This document shows, in pieces, positions 11,726 through 24,512 of a DNA stretch of 64,000 bases. Under the pieces are notes generated by a model, which searched no databases, was not told the origin of the DNA, and saw only the letters and a program-made list of their open reading frames with translations. This DNA is from Plantago ovata (lineage: Eukaryota > Streptophyta > Magnoliopsida > Lamiales > Plantaginaceae), in assembly GCA_028274465.1 (NCBI GenBank), contig CM051458.1, forward strand, positions 85,642,085 through 85,706,084, written 5' to 3'. Each line of letters starts with the position of its first letter. Within the stretch, counting starts at the first letter, position 1. A program made the position numbers and the translations under genes.

Positions 11726-12464
11726 AACAAGAATGATTGCTCATATTTTGATAGTGTAGCTGTGTAGTACAGATTCTTCAATGCTCAATGAATTTTAAGA
11801 AATGAGTTTATATATTTATGTGTTATGATGTACCTGGTGTTACAATTTTGTGTTCCACCCATATTAGTTTAAACACTGTAGTGGATATGGAAATGATATG
11901 ATCGAGTACTATTATGCTGGGTATAGTATACTTAATGATAAAGGTATAGTATGGACTAGTGTATAGTGATAGTGGGGCATCTCTTTTTTGCACCATCAAA
12001 TGTGTTAAAAGAGTGAAGAGAGATGTGCACTTAGTGAGTTAGAGTTTGATTCGATTCTTAGTTTCTAGGTATGAGATGTGACGAGTAGAAAACGATTAAT
12101 GTTACATGACATGTATGGTATATGTTGAATGAGTCTTGTTCACTTTTGGTTATTGTGTTGATAGATGTTTCTTTCTTTTCTCTGTCTTCTCATTTACACA
12201 TCTTGGCCTTTTTTCAGTTCTCTTTAGTCAATAGTCATGAGATGCCTTGCTTTAACTAAACATCTATTAATCAGAGTTTAGCATCGGTTTTGTGGGACTT
12301 AAGTGAATCTTAACCTGTCTCTTCAACTCTTGAGTTGGTAGACTGAATATGCCAGTAAATGTGGCAGTGAGTTTTAATATGATTGTCTCTATTATATTCG
12401 GTTGCTTTTTCCACTCTATAGCATAGGCCATACACGTACTTTTGCGTTATCGAGTTACTGACAA

Positions 12465-12522
12465 GAGTGTGCATTGGTCTATGAGTACCATGCTTGTGTG
12501 CATTGGTCTATGAGTACCATGC
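12465..12522. repeat. 28-bp direct duplication
   Basis: GTGCATTGGTCTATGAGTAC occurs twice in immediate succession, a minor local tandem duplication in non-coding DNA. Confidence 0.7.
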
Positions 12523-13175
12523 CATGATCTCCAGGATGAGTTTTTTAGTTATGGACATGCCCACTGGGAATTTTCCTGATTACTTGTTTCGATCTTCTTA
12601 ACAAGAACATAACATACTTGGACGGTAGAAAATGGTGTAGACTTTTGCACTGGACTTGGTGGGAATGATCATCTCCTGATAGGTCAATGCCTTAACATGA
12701 TGAAGTGTAGCCACTTAAGAACTTTCCTGATCAGTAACTGTGAGGGAGTAGATGATATCATTGCTGTAGTAATCTCATGGATGGTAATTAGTCTGTCCAT
12801 GTGTCAAGCAGTCAATGTCGAATAGTCGCGTTTTTTCTTCTCAATCAGTATCTGACTAGAGTTAAAATCTAGATTCGTTCCTAAAACAGAATTGTTCTTT
12901 TCAACTAAACAGAAAAGTTGTTTTTGACCCTTATATGAGTTGGAAGAATATGTTTACTCTAAACTAATAAGGAGCCTTATTTGCTTTTGCTTGCTTCCAT
13001 CCATTGTGGCTTGGGTACTTATTACACAGTATATTTTATAATGTGTGTCTATAATGTGTATCTATATATATTAACGGTCTAAATTGAATGATAACAAGCT
13101 ACTCTCAGAGACAAGCACTGTTCTATTAATAATCTGATACCTATTTGTTTCAGTATAGTACACTCTACATTGCAT

Positions 13176-16100
13176 ATGGGAGTTCGTGGCGAAGACTCAT
13201 TAGATACAAAAGAGATGGATATCAGAAATTTATCAGCTTCACAACCTCTTACTTCGCCATACAAAGTTGGCGTTCCTCCTAAGCAGAAACTATGGAAAGA
13301 ATTTTCTAGCACTTTGATGGAGACATTCTTTGCAGATGATCCTTTGCGCTCCTTTAAGGATCAATCGAAGACTCGGAAGTTTGTGTTGGGAATGCAGGCT
13401 GTTTTTCCTATTTTTGAATGGGGTAAAAGCTACAATCTGTCGAAATTTAAAGGTGATCTTATTGCAGGACTTACGATTGCTAGTCTCTGCATTCCTCAGG
13501 TACAGTTAACATGGTTTTTGCTGTTATTTTAACATGATACGGAAACGTACTTAATTAACTTTATAATATAAGTAGTGTATTTCTCACTTAGCCATGTTGC
13601 TGCGTTTGGAACAGGATATTGGTTATGCAAAGCTTGCAAATCTGGATCCACAATATGGTTTATGTAAGTAACACGTTGGTCATTGTTTATGTTCTTAAAC
13701 ATTAAGCCTGATTCTGCTTACTGACACGTTTTCGTTCTATAATCAGATTCCAGCTTTGTCCCCCCTCTTATTTATGCTTTCATGGGTAGCTCTAAAGACA
13801 TAGCTATAGGGCCGGTTGCTGTTGTATCACTTTTGCTCGGGACACTTTTACAAAACGAGATTGACCCTAGCACAAATGCTCATGATTACCGTAGGCTTGC
13901 ATTCACAGCAACATTTTTTGCTGGTGTAACACAAGCTACCCTAGGTGTTCTTAGGTAATGTCGACACTTTCAACTCAATGCCTAGAACCATTTTATTCTG
14001 TTGTCTAATTTTTATATTGATTTATTCTTTGGCCGATGGCAGACTGGGTTTCTTAATCGACTTTCTGTCTCACGCGGCTGTTGTCGGGTTCATGGCTGGT
14101 GCTGCCATAACTATTGCACTTCAACAGCTGAAAGGATTCTTGGGGATTAAGAACTTTACCAAGAAGAGTGATATTATTTCTGTTATGCAATCTGTCTTTG
14201 GTTCAGCACATCATGGAGTGAGTTTTTTTTCTCCCTGAACAAAGTATTCGAGTACTTGATCCATCTGAAGTTCAAAATTAAACCTGTACGTGGCTCATTA
14301 CTCTTGTTAACCCTCATTGCAGTGGAACTGGGAGACAATTCTTATCGGAGCATCATTTCTTGTGTTTCTTCTAATTGCTAAATACATTGTAAGACCTCTT
14401 ACAACTTTTGCTCCCATGTTCCTGAGGTGAAACATATTAGATTATTAAATAACATTGTCATTGATTTTGCTTTGTTTTTTTGATAATTGCAGGGGAAGAA
14501 AAACAAGAAATTATTTTGGGTACCAGCAATTGCGCCGCTTATCTCTGTTGTCTTGTCCACTTTCTTTGTGTACATTACCCGTGCAGACAAACATGGTGTT
14601 AATATTGTAAGCCCTTGAGACTTTGTACACTTGAAAATTTTCATAAGTGAAGTGATCATCTTTATGTTTGACACTTATCTTATGCTTTTGAACTGCCATA
14701 CCTAGGTGAAACATATTGAGAAAGGGATTAATCCTTCATCGGTGAACGAAATATACTTTTCTGGGGAGTATCTAGTGAAAGGTGTTAGAATCGGCATAGT
14801 AGCTGGCATGGTTGCATTAACAGTAAGCTTGTTTTTCCAAGAGATTTTTTATTTATTATATGATCATACTTTTGTAGAGACTCATATAACTAGTAAACTC
14901 ACACTGTTATATGATTCATGGATATCATCAGGAAGCTGTTGCAATTGGAAGAACATTTGCTTCCATGAAAGACTACCAAATAGATGGAAACAAAGAGATG
15001 GTTGCTCTTGGAACAATGAACATCGCTGGCTCGATGACGTCCTGCTATGTTGCAACAGGTAAGAACATTTTAATTTTAGCAATAGATTATAAACAAAGAT
15101 TTGAGCTTCATAACATTTGCTGCAAGACTTGTGGTAATAAGAACACAAATCTCTCCTGGAAAATGTAATTCTTTGTAGCTATTGTAAAAGTTAGTTATTT
15201 ATAGTTTGTAAATTCATATTTTACAGGTTCCTTCTCCCGCTCTGCGGTAAACTACATGGCTGGTTGCCAAACGGCAGTTTCTAACATCGTGATGTCAATA
15301 GTCGTACTTCTAACACTATTATTCATCACACCTCTTTTCGAGTACACCCCACATGCTATCCTCTCGTCAATCATCATATCTGCAGTCATCGGTCTGATTG
15401 ACTATGATGCAGCTATTCTGATATATAAGATCGATAAGTTTGACTTTGTGGCTTGTGCCGGAGCCTTCTTTGGTGTCGTTTTTGGCTCTGTTGAGATTGG
15501 CCTCTTGATTGCGGTAACCACTTAAAAAAGAGATCTTTTTTTATTTTATAAAACGCATCATTAATTCAAAGCTGAACAACAGAAACCATTTTCATGACAG
15601 GTCTCAATTTCTTTGGCTAAATTACTATTACAAGTAACGCGTCCAAGGACGGCTCTTCTGGGAAAGATTCCAAGAACAAATGTATACCGTAATATTCAAC
15701 AGTATCCAGAGGCTAGTATGGTTCCGGGAGTTCTCATTATAAGGGTTGATTCAGCTATCTACTTCTCGAACTCAAACTACATCAAGGAGAGGTAAAAACT
15801 TCTGTTACATTGCCCCTATTTCATGAGTCAATTATTATTTTTATTTCTAAAATGAAAGCACACTTCAATTTGCAGATTTCTGCCTAGTTAATTTCGTTTC
15901 CATCGAATTTTGACAGTTACTTTTGTGCAGGATACTAAGGTGGCTTACAGATGAGGGAGAACAACTAAAACATGATTGTCTTCCCAGTATTGAGTTTTTG
16001 ATTGTTGAAATGTCGCGTAAGTAAATGTCAATATACCTTATTCGAACAATTGTCCTGATAGATATCCTTTCTCATGAGTTCCATTTCGTATGCAGCCGTT

Positions 16101-16398
16101 ACTGACATCGATACTAGTGGCATCCACGCATTGGAAGAACTGCACAGAAGCCTACATAAGAGATCTGTTCAGGTAAATGAACTGAGCTAGTAAAATGTAC
16201 TATGTTATGTAGTCTGAAAACTTAACTGGAAGAATATTTATACTGCATCAACAGCTTATTCTTGCGAATCCTGGACCGGTGGTAATGGACAAGTTGCACA
16301 CATCCAAGTTCCCGGATCTGATAGGCGAAGACAGGATATTTCTGACAGTAGCTGATGCCGTTCAGTGCTGTTCACCAAAATTTTCCGACGAAGTGTAA
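13176..16398 (+). CDS. SULTR1: High-affinity sulfate transporter, SULTR group 1
   Basis: This is a proton-coupled sulfate carrier of the plasma membrane that takes up sulfate. Thirteen coding exons join in phase into 654 residues, the usual SULTR length: 13176-13499, 13615-13663, 13747-13954, 14043-14217, 14323-14388, 14493-14606, 14706-14822, 14932-15058, 15227-15513, 15601-15791, 15931-16016, 16096-16172 and 16255-16398. The N-terminus carries [15 protein letters not shown] and [21 protein letters not shown] multi-helix core follows ([34 protein letters not shown]). The C-terminal STAS domain, about residues 520-640, has [18 protein letters not shown] and [27 protein letters not shown] and [15 protein letters not shown] point to group 1 rather than groups 2-4. 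The ATG at 13176 is the first in frame and starts [10 protein letters not shown]. Which group-1 member it is cannot be settled here. Confidence 0.93.
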
Positions 16399-17336
16399 CA
16401 TGAAGCAAGCTCTTGAAGAGGATAGAACTGAACAAGCAGAAGGAGAAAGTCTGTTTGGTATATATAATACTACTAGTATTGGTAAAGAAAGGGGGTCCCT
16501 GTAAGCAAGGTAGTTGAGGATGGTGGAATCCTTATCATAATTGCAAATGTGATAAGATTCTTGGTTTTGGCATTGTTTGATGCTTTTGAGCTAGCTGATG
16601 TTGTATAAGCAGAACCCTCCTGCTAAGGCCAAATGAAGAAAATATTACTAAAATCTGTAAAATCATTTGAGGAGATTTTGATATTTCCTTATCATCGGTG
16701 CATATATGTGAAGGATATTGCCATACCAGTGAAAATTAATACAATACTGAAACTTTATGTGATCTACAAAATTATACAGGTAACTATATACTTATAAAAC
16801 CTTGCAATTTGATATTAATTCCTGAATTTTAATTCAATTCAGCTTAGACTCTGATCCGAAACCAGACCAACTTAAAAACCTAACTGATTCAAGCCAAATA
16901 TCTCGGGAAGGTAGGAAAACCAACAACCAAATCAGGGGAATGTATTCTCTAACGGTGATATAAAATGAGGGGTTTAGCAATACACGACATCAACTGATTG
17001 AGCATTTGACCCGCATTATATATAGACCTAAATTATTCTGATCACCCCACCCACCACATCAACTCGTTGAGACAACACACCCGACTTAGCAATTCAATAC
17101 AACCACAACTAATCACCAATATATAAATTATAAAACTATCCCAACCAACTTGACTAAAAAGGGACAATTCAACAATCACAATCTCACGGTGATAAAGTTC
17201 ATGGTTAATATAAAATATAAAATGAGGGGTTTAGTGTAATTTATGTAATTGAGGGGGCTTGTATGTTATTTGCCCTGGAAATAGCAGAAGTCGAACAATA
17301 GAGAAGAAGCTGATAGGCGGAGATAACAGAAGGACA
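16399..17336. other. Spacer between SULTR1 and MnmE genes
   Basis: The first ~300 bp probably hold the transporter's 3' UTR. A 20-bp direct repeat (ATATAAAATGAGGGGTTTAG) occurs at 16958-16977 and 17215-17234. It could flank an old insertion of about 237 bp without recognisable ends. No gene is seen. Confidence 0.45.
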
Positions 17337-20300
17337 ATGGCGTTGCCACCAGGTTTCCGGTGTCTATTTTCCCACTTACACCGCTGCAATTCTCCTCTAC
17401 ATACCAGTTCTTCATTCTTTCCCAGAATCTCAATCCCAATCCAACAAAAACTATCTTTCTTCTTCTCTGTCTCTCACAGACCAGTTAATAATAATTATAA
17501 TAATAATCCTCGCCTCATTGCCTTCAGCTCCACCAGTAAAGCTTCCAATGGTTAGTTTCACTACTACAAAATTTACACTTGCTGCTGTGCTATGTTACTT
17601 TATTGATTCCAATTGTTTGTGGATTTGTGTGTTTTATGCCTTTTCAAGAAAACTACTACTTACTATCAAGAAAATTATTAGGCCTTTTGAGTTTTGAATA
17701 TCTTTCTGTTTAATTGTAGAAAGCACGTTGTTGTTGCTGACTAAAGATGAGAGATTGGGGAGTGGTGGTGAAGTGAGCCATCAAGAGCAGCAAGTTTTGA
17801 GCTCAACCACCACCATTGCAGCTATTGTCACCTCATTAGGTGGCCCACCAGCTGCCGTTGGGATTGTTAGGTTGTCAGGCCCTTCCGCGGTCTCCATTGC
17901 CGGCCAAGTGTTTAAATCCGTGTCTAGAAAGAGGAGAAAGAGTTCTGAGTGGCGGCCTAATAGCCATGTGGTGGAGTATGGTGTGGTAGTGGATTCTCAT
18001 GGTGATATTATTGACGAGGTACCGTTGATTGGCCTGCTCACTTTCTCTTGTACATAGGAAAATTAAGTTTTATGTATCATAGAAGGTTCAAGGAAAATTT
18101 ATCTTGTGCTATTGGAAAAATCCACTATGATTGTGAACATGTATGGTTAAGTGTTCGACAATACCATATGGGAAATGATGACATGAATACATGATAGTTT
18201 TGTAATGACTCATCCCCTGCAAGTTGTATTGGTTAGTTTGATTTATCGGAGTAAGCCAAGGGATGCCGAGACATGAGTATAGGAAATTTGATAAATTCAT
18301 TTTAGTTGACTGAATTAACTTGTAATTTGGAAATTTTATAACTGACTTGAAACTTTCTTCTATAATAGAAATTTTGCATTCTCTGTGTGTGACATTGCGA
18401 AGCATTTGTGAAAATTTTCAGAAAAAATTCTATGTTTCAGTAGCTTGGAACTGTAAACGTGAAATTGTGATCCATGATGCCGCCGGCAGTATGGAATATC
18501 ATCAAGTGTGAAATCATGTTAATTTTGGTTTGGATGGTTCTAGTCGGATAAAGCATACCATATATAACTGAACTCAGCGTTTTCTTTCCATTAGGTATTG
18601 GTGGTTCCCATGTTGGGGCCAAAATCATACACTCGTGAGGATGTGGTAGAACTTCAGTGTCATGGCAGTGAAGTGTGTTTGCGCCGCGTTTTGAGGGCTT
18701 GTCTTGAGGCTGGGGCCAGGCTTGCAGAACCTGGTATTTCATTTTTAATATCATGAAGGCAGATATTTTTTCATTTGAGAGGTCCTTTAGTACTATTAAG
18801 TTAAAGCCTGGGAGATTACTTAGCATGGCTCTGGAAAATCAGAGTAGAATCTGTATTATTTAAACATACGTACAAGTTAACTTTTGATCCTAAATGGTAG
18901 TGTTGATCCAAAGAAAAGGGTTCTGCACGTTTTAGACTAATATGCTAAAATTACTTGATGCGTAGGTAAATTCTTATCTAACTGGTTCTACAGGAAATAA
19001 ATAGACTTTGTGGCTATGAATCTTCGTCATGACTCAAATCAAATGCATGATTTGGCTTCACATAAATCTGTAGAAAATACCTGGGCCCAAGGTCTAAATA
19101 TCCTGTATAAACCCACTCTATACAAGAATTTTCCTCATTTTCTCTATTCATTTGATACCTGAAACCGTATTAATATTACTGTTGATACATCAAACGTTGT
19201 ACGAATGATAGCGTTTACTATCTTCTTTAAGACTCTGGTGTTTATTACTGCTTTATACAAAATTTTGCCCACAAGCTCCAATCTTGCGCATAATGGTATT
19301 CTGGTTGTCAGTTTCTGTTTAAATTCTTTGTCAGTAGTCAAAATTTAAGTGTGTTTATGCCGTAAATGAAAGATTCTGCCTTTATTGTTACTTTCAATCA
19401 CTGATAGGTGAAAAGTATGATTTCAAGTGCTTATGGTTCCGTCCTTCAACTTTCCAGGTGAATTTACCCTCCGTGCTTTTCTAAATGGCCGTTTAGATCT
19501 CTCTCAAGCTGAGAATGTTGGCAAGCTTATATCAGCCAAGTCAGTGGCTGCAGCGGATTCTGCATTGGCTGGAATACAGGTGATGTATTTTCTATATTGA
19601 TAAATCTAAAATTGAAATTTGTGTGCCTGTATTTGTTTGCATCATGTGGGAATAATTAAATATTTGTTCCCACACAGGGAGGCTTTTCCTTTATGGTGAA
19701 ATCACTAAGAGCTGGGTGCATTGAGTTGCTTACAGAGATTGAGGCTCGCTTGGACTTTGATGATGAGATGCCACCTATTGATATGAACCTAACCATAGCA
19801 AGAATTCAGAATATGTTGGATGAGGTGGAAAATGCTTTAGAAACTGCCAATCACGAAAAGCTTCTTCAGTCTGGAGTGCAGGTACCAAATGTAGTGGAAT
19901 ATAAAAGCAAAAAGAAAACAAATGCTATTTGGTTTGTCAAAGACAAAAAGAATGGCATACCGCTGAGTAGTCTGTCATGCCACCCTTACTGTATATTTAT
20001 ATTTTCCCGTTGTCTTACTTCCAATTTTGTGAGTTTGTGCTGATATTACTTCTATTCGCAGATAGCAATTGTTGGCCGACCAAATGTTGGGAAATCAAGC
20101 CTTCTTAATGCCTGGAGCAAAGTATGTTTCATGAAATTTGTTGACTATCTATTAGATATTGTAGCTTCTACTGCTATTGTTACTTGTAATATAGTTCTGT
20201 GATCAAGGCACTTTATTTCCACTGGTGTGGATTCTTAGAAGCTAAATCCAGAAAAAAGGAAATAGTAGTCTAGTTTGTGATGAATTGCATGAAAGAATTT

Positions 20301-22296
20301 GTAATCCATCTGGCCTCAAGTTTCATGCCTGTTAAGGATTGTCAGTTGTCTCCAGACTCACAGTATGATATCTGTGGGGCAAATATTATGAAACTAGTTA
20401 ACAAAATCTTAACAACTTCATGCTTCCCTTTTCCAGATTTATATAGCTGAATGTTGGTAATATATCTTGGTTTGAGCTCTCAAGTTCTAGGCTATCATAT
20501 AAACTTGTGACGACTATACGTGTCCGTGATTAATAGGATTACTCTCATTAATTGCTTCTCTTACCTACCTCAGAATCTAAAATGTGAAATATCCGCTGAT
20601 TACTATAAGAACTATCGTTTTGTGTTATTTTAAAATCATTTTTCTTCTTTGCTTAATTTGGAATTCTTACATGTACTTTTAGCATACAGAGTGAGAGAGC
20701 AATAGTTACCAATATTGCTGGCACAACACGTGATGTGGTAGAAGCCAATATTAGTATCCGTGGAATTCCTGTCACTCTTCTTGACACAGCAGGTATCAGA
20801 GATACTGACGACATCGTGGAGAGAATCGGTAAGATATTCTACTGGATTAGATCCTTATGATTGAAATTTTGTCTAGTTTTACTGTTATTCTACTTAAACA
20901 ATATCGGCGTTCTTTTTTTATTTTTTAGCAATAATTTAATTTTTGTATTTGCTTGATTTGCTCTGTATCCTTGAAGGTGTTGAAAGATCTGAAGCAGCTG
21001 CCACAAGTGCTGATGTCATTGTGATGACTGTAAGTGCAACGGAAGGATGGACAGTTGAGGATGACAGGCTCCTTGAAAGGATTAAAAGCAACAAGGTTTT
21101 GTCTCTTTGTTCTTGTCTTCTAAGCTTCTTTTATAACTCTTTATTCCCTACAAAGTTTGGTAGCTTTTAATATGACCTAGCATTAGGGTGACAGGTTTTG
21201 AATACTGAAGCCTTGTGCGGAAAAATCTTATGAGCGAGAACGAAGAAAAATGCAAGCAGATATATAAATGCTTGATGCTATCTGAAATTAGACATGTGGT
21301 CTCTTCTTGTGTGCTGTGTTTATTGTGTTTGTTTATCTCTTAGCGATCAGAGAATCTAATGATGTAAATCTTTTTTTCCTTTTCCAATCCAGAGTGCATC
21401 ATTATCAACGTCTCCAGTAATTCTTGTGATCAACAAAATAGACTGTGCTTCATCTTGTGAATGGGTTGATAAATTTCCGAGCAGTTTCAACAAGCATGTA
21501 TTTACCTGTGCTGTTACGGGTCAAGGAATCCCAGATATAGAGTCTGCAATTATAGAGCTAGTGGGTCTCAATAGTATCCCAGCTGGGGGTCGCAAATGGA
21601 CTGTGAACCAGGTTAGTGTTCTTGCAAATATGTTTTTGTTCAACAGTTACAAAAGTAACAAAATACACATTGAACTATGGACTATTTATGACTTACGTAG
21701 ACACCCTTGCAAATTGGTTTTTATTACACTTTGAAAAATAACTTGAAAAGGGAAGTTACATCCGGGTCACCCTAGATGGTCACTTTTCCAATTGGTACCT
21801 ATCTTAACAATTATTTCGAAGTTAAACATAGACCCGTAGTTATGTAGTAGCGTGAACACGGGTGATGTCTGTATAGTTTCCAGACCTGAGTGGATGTAAT
21901 ATTCCTTCATCCAAGATTTGAGATTGCATGATTACGGATAGCGTCCTCTTCTATGTCGAAAAGCTTTTAAAAATATCATGTGAATGTTAAAATATGGTGC
22001 TAGGATGAATTCAGACAGTTCATCTACTTGATCTTATATTTAAATTAGGGTATCATGACTATTTCGCGTTAACAATAGTGTGTTCTCTTTTGAATCATCA
22101 GAGGCAATGCGAGCAACTAGTTAGAGCCAGGGAAGCTTTTCTGAGGTTAAAGTCATCGATTGAGGAAGAAATACCCCTAGACTTTTGGACAATTGATCTG
22201 AGGGAAGCTTCTATGGCACTCGGGCAAATAAGCGGAGAAGACATTTCGGAAGAAGTTTTGTCAAACATATTCGGTAAATTCTGCATAGGGAAATAG
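17337..22296 (+). CDS. Organellar MnmE/TrmE tRNA-modification GTPase
   Basis: MnmE acts with GidA/MnmG to modify the wobble uridine (position 34) of certain tRNAs. A plant nuclear copy should act in mitochondria and/or plastids. Ten exons join in phase into 569 residues: 17337-17550, 17720-18018, 18595-18733, 19458-19579, 19678-19881, 20062-20121, 20690-20828, 20977-21095, 21393-21611 and 22102-22296. The first ~85 residues are Ser/Arg/Asn-rich, like a transit peptide (bacterial MnmE is about 450 residues). The TrmE N-domain follows ([34 protein letters not shown]). The GTPase domain starts near residue 327 with GRPNVGKSS, then [12 protein letters not shown] and NKID. The protein ends in FCIGK, the family's conserved C-terminal cysteine motif. 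The start codon is the ATG before ALPPGF. Confidence 0.93.
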
Positions 22297-22440
22297 ATTC
22301 CTGAACATTCAACTAGCAACAGGAACTCAGGAAGTTTCTCATTATTTCTTGTAACAAAAGAATAAATTTAATAAACTACACTACTTCATATATTGACTAA
22401 ATATTCAAGTGAGAAAAAAGTGTTGTGAGCTGTGGATGAA

Positions 22441-22851
22441 TCATGTGTTGTGGTTTATTGCTCTCATTATACTGCCCCAACTTCCCTTGTCTCGTGATCT
22501 TCTCTTCAGTCCCGAAAGCTGGTTAGCCCAGTTTTTCCTAAAATCTTCCGAGATGTCCATGTTCTGAGAATCTTGTTCCAGCAGACTTTTATAGGCCTTC
22601 TGCAACTCAATAAACATGCGAGTGAACTCTTCCTTGTCAGATGGATCACAGACATCAGGATGATAACGGAGAGCCATTTTCCGGTATGTCTTCTTTATTT
22701 GATCTATGCTTGCTTGCTTTATGTGAAAAGCAGATAGATCTCTGTGAAACTCATTAGGATCTGCCTTATAATGGGACAGTACTCTGAACCTTTGCTGCTT
22801 TGGCCTACAACATGCTACGAAAACAGCTGCATTGTTTACTGCAAGTATCAT
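22441..22851 (-). CDS. J20-like J-domain protein, array copy 1
   Basis: A single-exon gene for 136 residues. The J-domain core has KKTYRKMALRYHPDVCDPSD, with the HPD tripeptide that stimulates Hsp70 ATPase. The tail WANQLSGLKRRS...GSWGSIMRA matches the C-terminal signature of plastid DnaJ20 proteins, which deliver clients to Hsp70. The basic N-terminus (MILAVNNAAVFVACCRPKQQ) could be a short plastid-targeting sequence. The usual helix I (FYDLLGV-type) is replaced by EFHRDLSAFHI, so the J-domain is atypical. A TATATATATA block lies about 66-76 bp upstream of the ATG. The stop is 145 bp from the stop of the convergent MnmE gene. Confidence 0.8.
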   Translation of the reverse strand: MILAVNNAAVFVACCRPKQQRFRVLSHYKADPNEFHRDLSAFHIKQASIDQIKKTYRKMALRYHPDVCDPSDKEEFTRMFIELQKAYKSLLEQDSQNMDISEDFRKNWANQLSGLKRRSRDKGSWGSIMRAINHNT

Positions 22852-23402
22852 AGTTGCTTAAAATGGTAATATGTGTTTTCTATCAGTCTTTAGTAGTAGA
22901 AACTCCTTATCTTGATCTATATATATACAAGGGTGTGTTGGACTGTTGTTATAAGTTGGGAACAGTACACACGGCTTGCGCGATGCATGGATTGTTTCAC
23001 TGTGACACGGTTTTGACTGACTAGTTTTAAAAGTTAGTCTATGGCATGCTTATTGTTTGGCATTGGTTTAATCACCTTGAATGTGTCTTCTGTTTTATGG
23101 CGGGGAGTACAAAATCCTGGTTTTTGGTGTTTTTCTCTGACAATGACAAAATGTCTTCTCCCATGAAGAAGCTTCTCTAAAAATGTCGTCTGCATTATCA
23201 ACTAAAGGATAAGGGGCGGTTTTACGACTAAAAAATAAAAATAGAATTGTTCATAATGAAAGAATACTAATACATGATGTAATTAAATTAATATATCTAA
23301 TAATAAATTTGATCCGGTTGAACCTAGACTCGAAGAGGCGACTAGGTCAACCTCTAGATTTTAAAACATAGGTTGGGCACATCAGGGATTTTGAGCTTCA
23401 GG

Positions 23403-23816
23403 TCAAACTGCTCTCATTTGACTAGCCCAACTTCCCGCTTTTGGTGAACGCCTCTCTAACTTCGAAAGTTGCTCTTCCCAGATCTTATTCTTCTTAGACT
23501 CTGGATTCCCCTCCTCTGCCAGAGAATCTTGATCCAGCAGGCTTGTATAAGCCTTGTGCAGCTCAACGAACATGTTGGTCGATTCTTCCTTTTTGGACGG
23601 ATCACAAACATCAGGATGATAACGGAGAGCCATTTTCCGGTATGTCTTCTTGATTTGATCTATGCTTGCATCCTTAACACGAAGAGCAGATAGATCTTTC
23701 TGAAACTGATCAGGATCAACCTTATAACAAGCCATTGTTTTGAGCTTTCGCGTACCAATTGGTACGGAAGCAGCTGCATTGTCTGCTAAACGGCTCTGCT
23801 GGAATACATTCATCAT
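23403..23816 (-). CDS. J20-like J-domain protein, array copy 2
   Basis: A single-exon gene for 137 residues, a close paralogue of its neighbours. It has KKTYRKMALRYHPDVCDPSK with HPD, then VELHKAYTSLLDQDS and the tail WEEQLSKLERRS...GSWASQMRAV. It starts with two in-frame ATGs (MMNVFQQSRL). The N-terminus is Ala/Ser-rich with few acids, compatible with plastid import (inference). Helix I is again degenerate (QFQKDLSALRV). A TATATATA block sits about 75-80 bp upstream. Same orientation as copies 1 and 3, so the array arose by tandem duplication. Confidence 0.8.
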   Translation of the reverse strand: MMNVFQQSRLADNAAASVPIGTRKLKTMACYKVDPDQFQKDLSALRVKDASIDQIKKTYRKMALRYHPDVCDPSKKEESTNMFVELHKAYTSLLDQDSLAEEGNPESKKNKIWEEQLSKLERRSPKAGSWASQMRAV

Positions 23817-24060
23817 GAAATTGTTATGTGTGTTTTACAGGGGTGAAGAAGAAAGGATATATGTGTGAGGTTTAGTGAGAAAGAGCAAGTTATATATACC
23901 AAGACTGTCATCTTTTTTAGGAAATTAACCAAACAGCTGTTGACTATTAATTTCCTTAATGTTAATTTAATTCCAATTACATGAGAGCCTACAGTGTTCT
24001 CGTGATTCACAAGCCTAAAACTGAGTCACTTACATGTCCAAAAAAGGAACATGAACTGAA

Positions 24061-24490
24061 TCTGTCTAGCTGTCTCCTTAGTAAATAATGATTGAGTTTC
24101 CTCTTTTTTTTGTTAATCTAACAATATTTATTTAGTTCTCCCGATAATAATGATTCAATTCCTTTTCTTTTACATTTTAAAAATCTGTCTAGTTGTCCTG
24201 TTAATAATGACTCATTACATGTTTTACATTTTCGAATATTCCACGAATATCTGTCTAGTTGTCCTGTTAATAATGACTCATTTCCTGTTTTACTTATTCG
24301 AATATTCCACCAATATCTCTCTAGTTGTTCGCTAATAATGACTCATTTATTCTTTTACATTTTCGAATATTCCACCAATATCTGTCTAGCTGTCCGCTAA
24401 TAATGACTCTTTTCCTATTTTACCTTTTTTAATATTTCACCAATATTTGTCTAGGTGTCCGCTAATAACGACTCATTGCTTTTTTGGCCT
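24061..24490. repeat. Minisatellite, about seven ~64-bp units
   Basis: Imperfect units contain TGTCTAG(T/C)TGTCC(T/G), TAATAATGACTCATT and TTTTCGAATATTCCAC. They repeat about every 62-66 bp; the first two units are the most diverged. The block lies between J-domain copies 2 and 3. An open frame across it is repeat-driven and not a gene. Confidence 0.8.
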
Positions 24491-24512
24491 TTTTAGATGA
24501 TACGGGAGTAAC

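Larger units (their letters stand above)
10421..13175. other. Upstream region of the sulfate transporter gene
   Basis: It contains a poly(A) run near 10488-10511, CT-rich stretches near 10790-10810 and 11040-11075, and two small retroposons at 11501-11725. A TTTCAG acceptor-like site at 13148-13153 lies 23 bp before the transporter's ATG. The leader may therefore be spliced from an upstream non-coding exon, which I cannot place. No other gene is seen. Confidence 0.4.

Noticed and set aside
24150-24335. 61-codon open frame with an internally repeated protein
   Set aside because: It is produced by the ~64-bp minisatellite; the repetition is in the DNA and no gene context exists.
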